Part shown: piece by piece, positions 10,793 through 21,995 of the stretch
Layout of the letters: every line of letters begins with the position of its first letter
How positions within the stretch are numbered: the stretch's first letter is position 1
NCBI GenBank assembly: GCA_023014365.1
Contig: JAEBUN010000025.1
Coordinates: 186,001-250,000 of the forward strand
DNA length: 64,000 bases
Direction of reading: 5' to 3'
Source: Lepiota brunneoincarnata
Taxonomy: Eukaryota; Basidiomycota; Agaricomycetes; Agaricales; Agaricaceae
The notes under the pieces: generated by a model
What the model saw: only the letters and a program-made list of their open reading frames with translations
Told to the model about the DNA's origin: nothing
Databases searched by the model: none
Made by a program: the position numbers and the translations under genes

Positions 10793-11502
10793 GGACAGCA
10801 ACATTGAATTGGACAAAGCCTCTGTGGATAATCCACCAGAGGGCCTGCCAATGGGGATACCTGACAAGGGTTCTGTGGAAAATCTGGCAGAGCACTTGTT
10901 GGTTGGATTGCACAACAATGTGATGGAAATCACATGTCTTGGCACTGGAACGGCCAAGGGAGAGGCTGGCGGAGGAGTTGGTTTGCAGGGCGGAGAGTAT
11001 GGTGGAGGAGGGGTCCTTGCCACACCCACCTGACAATTTCTGCAAGCTCCTTGAGCTCCTTGCCCTCCTCTAGCCCTCCTAGTACATGGTGCTGGTGGTT
11101 CCCATTGAGGCAGGAGGTTGCAACATGCTGGTAGGCAAATAGTGAGACCTAAAAGCAGAGAAAACATGAGTGATGACAACGAGAACGGGGGAAAAACGCG
11201 ACATACATTGCGTGATTGAAGGAGAAGATGTGTTTCCTGGAGCCATAAGAGTGCTCCTTGGCTCAGTGTAGTCTGAAGGCAGTGTTAGCAAGACAAGGAC
11301 AACAGTAAAATGAATGTTGCTTACTAGAGGAAGAATCTGAATCTTCATCATGACGAGCTCTCTTGTTGCTGCACAGGTTTCTGTCCATTGTTGCTGTGGG
11401 TGGGTGTAGAAGACTGAAAGTTGAGATGAAAATAGACAAGTGAGAAGTGAGAGGGAGAACAAAAGAGAGGAAACGAGACCTTGGGACTTTTAAAAGACCC
11501 AA

Positions 11503-13020
11503 TGATGAGATAAAAATTTAGGCTATAGCAACAAGAAGTTGATCTATACAGTTAAACTTGGTGACATGACATTATTTTGGAATAAGCTTAGTGAAAGTAT
11601 GCTACTCTCGAAGCTGGTGAATGTTCTAGAACATAGAGTGCATCAGAGAGACTCAGATACTGCAAATTTGAAGGAGATAATGACTGAGGACAGTCAGCAA
11701 TTGGTTAGGGGGAGATGATACACCGATTTCACACCTATACATGAATTCTGTACTCTGGAACAATTCTCTACATAGAATCATTGGCTATATCATTAAAGAA
11801 CCCTATAGAGGATTGGTACTATGTCCCGTAGTAGCCAGTTCGACCAAACTGAGGATATTCAAGCCTCAGAAGTGTTCAAACCAGCTCATTATCACTAGGC
11901 TTAGTGAACCAAGCTATTAGAATGCTCTCCAGAGGGGTTCTGGACTCTACATAGCCTATCGAGTATACTCTGGTTGCATCCAGGGACCTTACAAGCAGTT
12001 TTCTGATGAACTCGGATTTGTTGGAACCTAAAGAATATACATAGCAGCTGTTGCAGGTGTATTACACCCATAGTGAGCCCAATAATGATGACCAGACCAT
12101 GGAACAGAATGTCCAACATTCAGGAGGCGACACCTGATGCCCAAAACCCTAGACATATCAAAGACTCATAATTAATGAGTGCTTTGTGGGTCCCAGCACC
12201 TTGGCATATTGCCTGACTGAGATTAATTACAACAGATCAAGGGATTGTCCATATGCCATACATTCCAATCATAATTGATCTGGAGGCTTAACACGCTAGC
12301 ATGGATGCAGAATAATGCAGACAAGCACAGAACTTGTCTGGCTGGATTGCCATTCATCAATCAGAGAAAAACCCATAACCCAGGGCAAGGTAGAAATGCT
12401 GCCAAACCTTCCAAAATATTCTGCAGTACCTGTAACAATTAAGCTTATTGTTTTCTATTTCATATTTACTATCTCTCATATGTATCTAAACAATATAAAT
12501 ACGGTTGCGCTTGTTTGTGGAGAGGAGAGAGGTCTCACCTCCACTTCCACACACAAGTCTGCAAGCCGTGATCAAGAATGGTTTCAAAGGACTATTTAGT
12601 GTATGTCGTTAAGTGTGATTTCTTTGGTCATCGACCAACCCAGAGACAGAGACAGAGAACAGAGTCCAGAGTTTAGAGTTCCAGAGTGCTAGAGACAGAG
12701 ACAGAGACAGAGAACAGAGTTCAGAGACCAGAGACCAGAGACCAGAGACCACATGCTTTGAATTGACAGCGATTGTCCTTTCATTGTTGCACCATATGGC
12801 TAAGATAACTTCAACAGCTGTTTGTTAACCTCTAAAAACTACTCTCTTGAATTTTGCTGTCAGAATGCACCCCCAGAACACCCTAAAAGACGAAACTGTT
12901 CATTATCTATGTATCTCATATCACTTGTATTAGCTTAAGCTTATCAAATTTTGGCTAAGCTTAGTGAAAACAAGCCCTCTATCCATATTAAAAATCCACA
13001 AACGTTTCCACCTTTTCACC
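11503..13020. other. Non-coding stretch
   Basis: No supported gene. The sequence is AT-rich with short inverted segments and no recognisable terminal repeats. It ends where homology to the duplicated two-gene block begins, at about 13021. Confidence 0.5.
12641..12752 (+). repeat. Simple repeat rich in CAGAGA and GACCAGA
   Basis: Runs of CAGAGA units are followed by four GACCAGA-type units. This is an imperfect microsatellite with no coding role visible. Confidence 0.7.
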
Positions 13021-14749
13021 GGATGCTTGTGTGTACCTCTCCCAGGGAGGAGCAGTGAGAATGGAATGCACCAAGTCTGGGAGAAATATTTGGGAACCAT
13101 TCTTCCAAGAATGTGCGGCTGCTGTTGTGAAGCATAAACAAAGAGGAACTCCACTAGATCATCAAAAATGGGAGAACCAAGAGAGGAACCCACCCACTAC
13201 TAGTGCACCTATCTTTGTCTGGGATTGGGATTTTGATGATCCCATCAAGTTTACATGACAACTTGTGAGGAGAGATGAACAAGAGAGTACACTTGCAGAA
13301 TACAGCCCAGAGCAGAAATGATATGACACTGTTTTCAATGAGTGGCACTGTTGCACAGAGTGGGGAAAGGATAAGGAGGATAGTGATGATGAAGACATGC
13401 ATGAAATCCAGGAGATTGCTGTGAGCCCAGTTGAGATGTTTCAGGGGGGGGGGGGGGAGACCAAAGTCAGGCTCCTGTGAGCACAGCTGAAATTCCTTGG
13501 GGGAGGTGCTGGAAGTTGAGCAGTCTATGCAACTCACTTGGCAGACAGTGACCAATTTGTAGCTGACAATTTGCGGTGTGCAACTTTGGAGATCCTTTAT
13601 AACCAGTTTGGCTTCACAGTCCCTGCAGACCTGAGTGAGAATGACACCACAGTTGGACCTGTGAATGGGAGGAGCTTGATTCACACTTTGGGGATTACAT
13701 GGACACCTTTGGAAAGTCTGTTTTTCCCCACACCATTGGGTCAAAGATGTTTAAAGTTTCTTGCCTGTTTTTCCAAGAAGCTTCCCCCACAGCCATGTAT
13801 CCAAGAGTGGGACTTAGCTGACCCCAATCTTCACACCTTGATAAACTCACACCAGTTGAAATTCATTCGAGTTGTAGCCAACTCAACTGATCAGATGTAC
13901 ATGTTTGATTTTGGATTGGAGTCCACTGTGCCCTGGAAACTTGCTGTGTATACTGCAACAGCTGCTCTTTCCATTTGCAGGATGGCAAGCAACATTAAGG
14001 AGAAAGACATGGTGCTGGAGTTGGTAATGGCTGGGACACATTTCCACATGCTTCAATCTGCTGCTTCCCTCAGGGCCCTTCCCACAGGGGTGCATCCTCT
14101 ACCAGTATCAGTCCTGCTTCATCTGCAAGACCACAAGTTCACTAAGATGGACTATGAATTCTACTGTCAGCAGTGTCAGATCATTCTGAAGGAGTATTGT
14201 GGTTGAGCAGCATTGTTGCATGGGGGCTTCATTTGTCACATCGCCCTTGACACCATTGGTATACAGGATACCCTATCTGGCCCATCAGGCAAATGTCATG
14301 ATGGTTTTCCCATGTATTCTGTTATGGATGCAGCAGGGAATGAGTTTTTGGATGATAAATTAAGCCAGGATGAGTTAGACATAATCTTTATATATCTCAT
14401 ACACAGGTCTGAGTTCTTATTCCATTCATATTTAATGTGCCACTGACTGTGATCTTCAGGCTGAGGCAAGAACAAAAGAAAAGTGTCATGGTTTCCCTTG
14501 ACACACCTTTACAAGGGATCAGGTGAAGATTTGGGATGTTGGTCTGACCAGATGGACAATCTCTACAACAGACAAGTGGCCTGTGTGACAGGAGCCTGCA
14601 AGGATGAGAAGATAGGATTTCCTTGGACTCCATCAATTTGGTGCCAGCAGCTGAGAGGTGCCCCTGAAGGATGAAGAGCAATGAAAGTCCTTGAAGAATC
14701 ATCCAGGGAATTTATCAACAAGTTCAGTCCCCCTAGTGCCCATCAATAG
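13021..14749 (+). pseudogene. Uncharacterised large protein of the two-gene Plavaka block, 5'-truncated copy
   Basis: The translation matches the minus-strand copy at 25497-28225 from about residue 325 onward. Landmarks are VWDWDFDDP near 13220, NEWHCCTEWGKDED-like sequence near 13340, EILYNQFGFTVP near 13590, STDQMYMFDF near 13890, a Cys/Trp-containing segment GSGEDLGCWSDQMD near 14520 and a final KFSPPSAHQ with TAG at 14747. Stops and frame changes (for example TGA near 13256 and TGA 14203) and a 14-nt G run at 13444-13457 break the frame. I recall similar long uncharacterised proteins in many Agaricomycete genomes, but no function is established and none is visible here. The 5' third is absent. 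Position in front of a Plavaka transposase, in the same orientation, is shared with the second copy. Confidence 0.6.
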
Positions 14750-15621
14750 ATTCATCTTTTTTTTTTGCTGGAATAGTGTCATGTAAATACTGAAGTAGCT
14801 GGAATCACAAGTCAATATATATGTTTAATCTCCACCAGGCAAGCCAAGTTGAATGAGTGTCTTGAATAGTCAGTGATGTTACACACACACCAAAGCCAAT
14901 GGCTTGACCTATACACACCTATACATCCGTATGGCTGATCCTCTTAGCTCTATTGTCACCTCCTCGCCATCATCTATGGATCAAGGATGTCACATCTATA
15001 AGATGTTCTGTTCACTCCAGAAACAGTGGGGATATCTGTGCAGCGATTGCGAGAGCACATGAGAAAATGAGTCAGGTGATGCCCTGATCAACGGGATGTG
15101 TTTCCTTCACACATTCCCTTCCACCATCATGATCTCTGTTGTTAACCACCTGGAACCCGCTTAATGGATGAGGTAAGTATTTATGAAGGTCAAACTCTCA
15201 TCTACTGACACTCAACATAGACGTTATCTATGTATCTCAGCCATAGAAATTGGACGCTGGTCTGTGGCTATCATCTGAGGATCTCCTCAGATGTAAGCAC
15301 AGAAACTCATACTGGAATACCCCTCGGGTACCATCTGAGGATCCCCTTGGAGGCTAACTGAGAGTTCCCAAACTGCTGCGGGTGATCATTGTGAACAGTG
15401 ACACATGCTACTCTTTGGATTGGTGGATGTTAGGCCAGACATCCACCTTCATGTACCAATTCCTTGTCCATACCCTCCCATTATGTAGAAGCATTCCTCA
15501 CAACAAGTAATATATGCTTGTTAATCTGTCTCACGCATCCCTGCGTGAGTCACCCTGCATTCATTGGCAGGAAAAGTCCACTAGGCTGTGCTATCATGCA
15601 TTTTTTCTCTCCACCCTGGTC
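14750..15621 (+). other. Spacer between the two genes of the Plavaka block (plus copy)
   Basis: No gene. It contains the hairpin motif ATCTGAGGA-TC-TCCTCAGAT (15273-15292) and a decayed second copy (15333-15350). The corresponding spacer of the minus copy carries the same motif twice. Confidence 0.55.
15273..15292. repeat. Short hairpin motif (9-bp stem, 2-nt loop)
   Basis: ATCTGAGGA and TCCTCAGAT are perfect inverted arms around TC. Related copies are at 15333-15350 (degenerate), 24613-24632 and 25033-25052, and partial forms AAGGAGATCCTCAGA lie at 28273-28388. The motif is confined to the Plavaka blocks in this window, so it may be a binding or regulatory site of that element. This is an inference. 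Confidence 0.5.
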
Positions 15622-18600
15622 ATGCCTATCCCCTGCACCTGCGGTTGTGGCCTGCAAGTGACATACGCTACGAGACAAAACCATTTGAATGGTTGTGGAA
15701 AGACGTCACTCAGAGCAAGTGTTTTAGCAGAGCAAGAACAACTGGGGCACGCTTCCTTGCTCCCCAACCACCAACACTGCTGGATTCTGCCTCAGGACCA
15801 CTGGGGGGGAGACTCCAAAAAGCGGCTGCAATCTAGTTCTGACCAGGACAGCAGCCATAAGCAGACTAAAGCAGCTCAACCTGAGGTGCACCAACCTCCT
15901 GGAATATTTTCTACCTCCCAAGCCGAAACAGACTTCACAGAAACCCTCCCTGCATTAGAACAAGATGGTGGTGGTAATTTCCTTGAAGCATTGCCCTCTA
16001 TGCACTGGTCAGACAGGTTTGTGGATAGAACCAGGTGCATGAGGGAGCAGCGATGGGGAAATAGCCACCTGTGAGATGATGGTTCTGGGCCTGCCTGTAG
16101 GAATCATAATGACAGTGAAGATGAGAGGATTGATGGTGTTGTCGGAGCTGATCCAGAAGTTTCCCAGCCTGAAGACTGTGAGAGTGATGAAGACTGCGAG
16201 AGTGATGAAGCCTGCAAGAGTGATGGAACCTGCAAGAGCAGTGAAGATGGCAAGGTTGACGAAAACAATGGCTTGTTCGCGGGGTCTGAAGCAGCTGGTA
16301 TTTGCTCTTGGGACATGCTTGAGGAAAACTTCAAGTGTGAAGCAGCATCTGCAGCCACAGGTTTGTCTTTGCCCTATGAATCACCTGCCTTGCTAACAAT
16401 ACTTCAGATATGAATGCCTTGGGAGATTCGGACCTTAATCTACTTCATAGTTATATGCTCAAGGTGGAGAACCACATAACTGAGTGCACCTTCAGTCGAT
16501 TCTGTAAAGCCTTTCCAGGCAGCAGTCAGGTTAGCCTGAAAATGACCAAGAAGCATGTTTGATCCCTGTCTGGATTTTGACCTGTATGATACAGCTGTTG
16601 TATAAATAGTTGTGTTTGCTTTGTCAGGCCATATGAAGACCTCGCTGAATGCCCCAACCGCAAGGAAATGCGATACACAACTAATGGAAAGCCGCGCAAG
16701 ACATTTGAGTACCTTCCCCTCATCCCTTGCCTACAAGCTATGTCGGCAAACCTCACACACGCGAAAAAAATGCGCTATCAGGGAGAACACATTCACAAGC
16801 CTGGCATCATTAAGGACATTTTTGATGGTTCCCATTATCAGTCCTTACTCAATACTCTCATCCCTGATACAAGTCATCCCATGTACTTTTTCTCCGATGA
16901 GCACAACGTCACCCTCGGTCTTTCAACGGACAGCTTTGGTCCATTCAAACAGTGTGATAAGACATGCTGGCCCATTCTCCTTGTCAACTGCAATCTCCCC
17001 CCTGAAATACGTTTCCAAAAACAGTACCACATTCATGTTGGTACAGTCCCAGGTCCAAAAAAGCCTTGGGATTGGGATTCGTTCTGCTAGCCACTTGCTC
17101 AAGAACTCATCCAACTTGAAATGGGTGTCAAAGCTTTCGATGTGATCAGTTGATCACTATTCTTGCTTTATGCCTATCTCATCGTAGCATTTGGTGACAT
17201 TCCAGCCATGGCCCTAATCATGCGCATGAAAGGGCAGAATGGTATCAGCCCATGCCATATCTGCAACATCAAAGGGATTCACTCACAATCTCGCACTTAC
17301 TATGTCCCTCTTCGATGAGATAAGATCCCTGAAGCAAATCCTCCTCGATACAACCCATCTGATCTCCCCATTTGTACTCATGAGGAGTGTTTAGAGCAAG
17401 CGCATGCTGTAGAAATGGCCCTCAGTAACTCCATACATGAAGAGCTTGCCAAACAATATGGCATCAAAGGGATACCAATCCTCAGTACCATATCTTTGCT
17501 CTCATTCCCATCTTCATTCCCATTCAACTTCATGCACCTCATTTGGGAAAATTTGATTCCCAACCTCATTCTGTTCTGGACTTGCAAATTCAAGGACCTA
17601 GATCACCAAGGCAAAGGTTATGTTATTGCAATGCAAATCTGGAATGAAATTGGTGCAGCTATGGCAGCATGTGGTGCAACAATCCCAGCAGCTTTTGGAG
17701 CTTCAGCACCCAACATTGCAACTAAATGGTCGCAAATGACTGCCGAGATGTACGCCATCTGGACACTCTATATTGCTCCAGTTGTGCTCCATGGCAGGTT
17801 CACAAACACAAAGTACTGTGACCATTTCATGCAGCTTGTCAAACTTTTGAAGCTCTGCTTGTTGTTCAAGCTCACAGAAGAGGAATTGAAACAGATTGAT
17901 GAGGGTTTCAAGTCTTGGGCTCAGATGTATGAGAAGTGAGTATCTACCTTCTACGTTGTGCTCTTATACTTAAATCAATGCAGACTGTACTATCAAAATG
18001 ACCCTGTTCGACTCTCCACTTGTCCTCTGACTCTCCATGCCCTTCTTCATATTGCATGGGGTATCCAGGTGGTGGGTCATGTCTGGACGTATTGGGCATT
18101 TCCTATGGAGCATCATTGCAATACTCTACTTCCATCAATCAGAAGTAGACACCACCCTTACGAATCCATCAACACCTTTGTTACAGCGACTGCACAGCTA
18201 AATCAAATACGATTATTATATGATCTTTATGATGCGCTACCTTTGGATCCTGACAAGAAGGAAACCAACAAAATTGTCCATGATTTATGTATGTTCAACT
18301 TGTCATCACATCATTATTGCTTATTTACCTCTTGTAAACAGACCTGCTTTACATGTTTTCTGCCCTGCAACGATGTGAAACCCTACCTCCACCCATATAT
18401 AACAAAGTTCTAGCTTCTTTAGTGACACGCTTCGATGTCACAAAGCAAGTTGTTCAATCTGTCATAAAACCAGATCAGCTTGTTGTCCAATATGGCAGAG
18501 TAACTTGTCTCGAAGGAGGTGATCTCATGATTGCCCGTGATTTGGTTGGGAAGAGAGAGGACAGTTGGGATGCATCCTTTGTACAAGTGAGCGCTATTGC

Positions 18601-18975
18601 CCCTTCCTGTATATGATATCTGAATGTTCCCCATTCCAGTATATTCAACTTGTGGATCAGCATGCTTGCCAAAAGAGAAGAACACCAGAATTCAGGCCAT
18701 GCAATTTCTTTGGCCAACTAAAGCACATCCTTGTTTTGGAAATCCCATCCACACCACAACTCAACTTAGCCACGCCAATGACTGCTATCCTGGCACTTAT
18801 TCACAGTGTCAAGGCAACACAAAAAAACGGCATTTATTATTACAGTTATAAAGATTGTGGTATTGATGAAGTCATTGATCTAGGTACAGTGCAGTGTGTT
18901 GTTGGAAGGATATTAGACAGGGGTGAGTGGGCCATTGTAGATAGAAGCCCTGATATGGAGATCCAGGTGGACTAA
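15622..18975 (+). pseudogene. Plavaka-type transposase, decayed copy (plus strand)
   Basis: The start is at 15622 with a Cys/His cluster (MPIPCTCGCGLQVTY...HLNGCG) typical of the N-terminal finger of this family. An acidic hexapeptide-repeat region (near 16165-16250, ESDEDCESDEACKSD) follows. The core is recognisable: PYEDLAECPNRKEMRY near 16630, EHIHKPGIIKDIFDGSHYQS near 16790, GLSTDSFGPF, NLPPEIRF and VGTVPGPKKPWDWDSF up to 17087, then FGDIP, MKGQNGISPCHICNI, and a C-terminal helical part ending at TAA 18973. Short introns are visible (for example 17936-17983). Stops at 16072 (TGA), 16560 (TGA) and 17088 (TAG, where the other copy has Trp) show it is dead. Plavaka elements are CACTA-like cut-and-paste transposons common in Agaricomycetes. 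Confidence 0.8.
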
Positions 18976-21900
18976 GGAATGGTTTACAAATTAATACAAT
19001 CAGAGCCATGCTCCTGATCTGTTTTGGTCATCCTGAGGTCAATGCGTATACCAGGAAAATAGCTTTACTCACCAGACAATTATGTAGAATAACAGAATCT
19101 GTGTGACCAGCCTGACCGCATCTAGGGTTGATAACAGATTTGTCAGGAGAATATGTGGCATCCTCATTTTGCCTGTGGCCTACCTGTAGTCAAGAAAAAC
19201 AAGGCACTGGGCACAACCTGTGCAGGTGCCACACATATCGCCCCTCCCTATTTTACAGCCATTCAATTTGGACCAGGCAATGGAAACAACAAGCAACTCA
19301 CATCAGAAGCTAGGTTGGGCCCCAGAAAACACGGTAGCTGCCCATCAGCTCTTGTCCTGAACAAGCAAATATAAACACGGTTTCCGGTGACAAAAATTGA
19401 GGTGATTGTGAAAGTTAATGAAAGGATTGATGGAAACTTTGGTTAGTATCTCTGCGAAGGGATATAGCATGGGGTGCCGTTTACCTCATGCGATGGCATT
19501 AGCATGGCAGGGATCCATGATGGGGCAACTTGTTTCTTGCTTGGCATACAAGTCTGTTGCTCTCATCTATAAGAATATGGTGCACAACCACTTAGGGAGC
19601 AAACATGGGGCGGGGGAGTTAGCTCTGGCACTAGAACTTCCTATTCATTTAACGTTGAGGGTAGGTTGAAAATTTCTGATATTTGACATTTGGCATGTGA
19701 CTATACATGAACGAAAATGTCAAGTAGATCCCCATACTGGCAATTCATAGGTCCAGCCCTGAAGAACAGTGACATGTTGCCTGGACAATTATGCGATACA
19801 TGAACTTAAGCATTCTGTGACAACCACCCACCCATGCTTATGCCATGTTCATATTGTCAAATTTTTCCAAATGGCTTGTGAAATGATGAGTCCCCAACAG
19901 ATTTCCGGCAGAATGTCCTCCTCAGCTGTGATGCCTTTCTCAAATTTAGACAGGTTGTAATACCAGTTTCCAGCTACTGTCAATGCTGAATAGTGTCAGC
20001 AGCGGAGGGACACTATGTGACCCAAAAGGGATGGTCCATGTGGCTCAATGAACCTGACTGCTATGCATTCATATGATGAACCAACCTGAAACAAGACGGA
20101 AGGATGTGAACTGACGCCTTATTGCACCACACAGGAGAGACGGGTGCCTTGTGCAGATGAGGTTGTTGACCTAAGGTGTTAGAACCTAAAGGTTGAAAAT
20201 CCCCCAGAAGCATTTGGACCACATGCCCCAGAGAGCTTGAGGAGGAGCTTGTTGTTGTGAAAGGTTGATGTGGGTGGCAGCTAGCCTGAGTGCCTGCAAA
20301 GGCTTAGCTACAACATGTGGGCGCTGTCTTGCGGGTGACCACTTTGCTTGACCCGACCCAATCATATCAAACCCAACTCAAGGGGGGGATATGTATATTA
20401 ATTCATCAAAGGGTAGCAATGTAGTCATGCTGATCTGGGCACGCGCCTTGTGAGCTTCCAGAATCAATTGGGATCTTAACAAAATACTGCAACGTTCAGA
20501 TCCAGGCTCGGCTAGTTCCCTTGTACCTTGAGACGGGAGGAAACTGGTACCAACTACTACAGAGGAGTTGGAAAGATGTAAAAATGCCCCCACTTGGGGG
20601 CATCCTTCACTAGGGTCGAGGGTGCCTTGCAGGAATCCAACTGAACAGAACCAATGTCTATTTGAGGGGGGACTAAGGAACTCAACCCCTCCTAGTTACT
20701 ACATACATGAGGTAGCAGATTCCAATAGATATCACGTTGAAGAAGTGTGAATCCTGGTGTAAGCCAGGTCCGTGGGCTTACAGTACATGTTTCACCCTTT
20801 ACCCAGTCGATTCAACTGAAATCCCTCATATATCTTCCAAAAAAGACATAAAAATACAACCCCACAGATTGCCCTGATGGATCACCAGCCATAATATTCA
20901 ACCTCCCTCAGACTCTTCCCCCTGACCTTCCATTTTCCTCCGTTCTTGTAAAGCTGTGCCCCTGGCAACTTGCTACCATATCCATATAGATGGAATGTCA
21001 AAAAAGCATGATCATTGTGGAATGCTCGCACTGTCCAGTGGTTACAACTATCAGTGTCCGAGCTGTGTTTCTGACCCCTAAATTTCCCTCCTCTGTCAAC
21101 CGTCTAACTAATTTCATTGAATACTCACATCAGGACCCATGCCACATCCCTATCTCCAAGAACTCCTGAAATCTTGTCCCTGAAGTCCACCATCGCTTTC
21201 CCCAGTACCCACCTCACTCATTTCCTGTCCTTTACACTCGGGTTTGTGTTTGCATTGTGTGAAAAGACATAGTGGTGTGTATGCATGGTGGCTGAGAGTT
21301 GTGATGGCAGCAGGGAAGAACTATGATGATGGATGCAATGCCGACAACAAGCATGTGCAACAGTGATGAGGTCGCTCTTTATTTCTCCTCATTCCATCCT
21401 AATTTACAGTTAGTGCTCTAGACAACATTACCTCCCTATTGCATCTTTATACCTCAAACACACCTGTTCTGACCTACAGTTTGATGTACAAAACAGTTAC
21501 GAATTTGCAACTCTCTATACATATGTCCTCTATGCCTCTACGTACAGGTTGTAGCCAAACAGATGCCCAAATACTGCTAATATCTCATCTAACTCACCGG
21601 CTTGCCAAACAGGATGAGCACTATAAGTAGATCCCTCTCTTCCTGCTGACAACAATAAAACCTCCAGTATGTTAATCTACCATATTCCAATATTTAATAC
21701 CAATGAAAAGCAATCTTACTAAAACTGTTGCACTTTCCTAAGGCCTGAAAAACAATAATATGTGTGGTATACCTATTCCCCCCCTTTGAGGTGTTTTTAC
21801 CACCCCTCTGGACCACCATATATTACATTGTTTTATCCATGACATTTTCTGGTGTAAATATCTAGACTTACCATTGAAAATGACCATACTGAAAATGTTG

Positions 21901-21995
21901 TTTTTTCCTACATCTTGAGAAACAACACTATCCGTAACTATTTACACACTTCACTCTTTAACATTGCATTTTACAACCCCTAGGGTCTCACAGTG
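18976..21995. other. Spacer between the two inverted Plavaka blocks
   Basis: About 3 kb with no supported gene. A perfect 8-bp hairpin (TGTAAGCC...GGCTTACA, about 20758-20782) is present. Part of the left end is probably the 3' untranslated end of the plus-strand element. No terminal repeat could be matched across the spacer by eye. Confidence 0.4.

Larger units (their letters stand above)
7894..11502 (-). pseudogene. Possible minus-strand gene interrupted by the KH-Gag LTR element
   Basis: If the LTR element (8889-10792 plus one GGACA copy) is removed, the minus-strand frame that reads STEPLSGIPIGRPSGGLS (10800-10900) runs directly into SPLTISLHTLDGEDSLVL (8820-8888) without a stop. Farther upstream, an ATG at 11384 starts MDRNLCSNKRARHDEDSDSS, followed by a plausible 52-nt intron and Pro-rich coding-like sequence with several Cys (PACCNLLPQWEPPAPC, CRNC). 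Downstream, below 8700, the frame breaks up. The low CpG content and scattered stops suggest an old repeat-derived gene. No domain is recognised and I cannot name a function. Confidence 0.3.
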
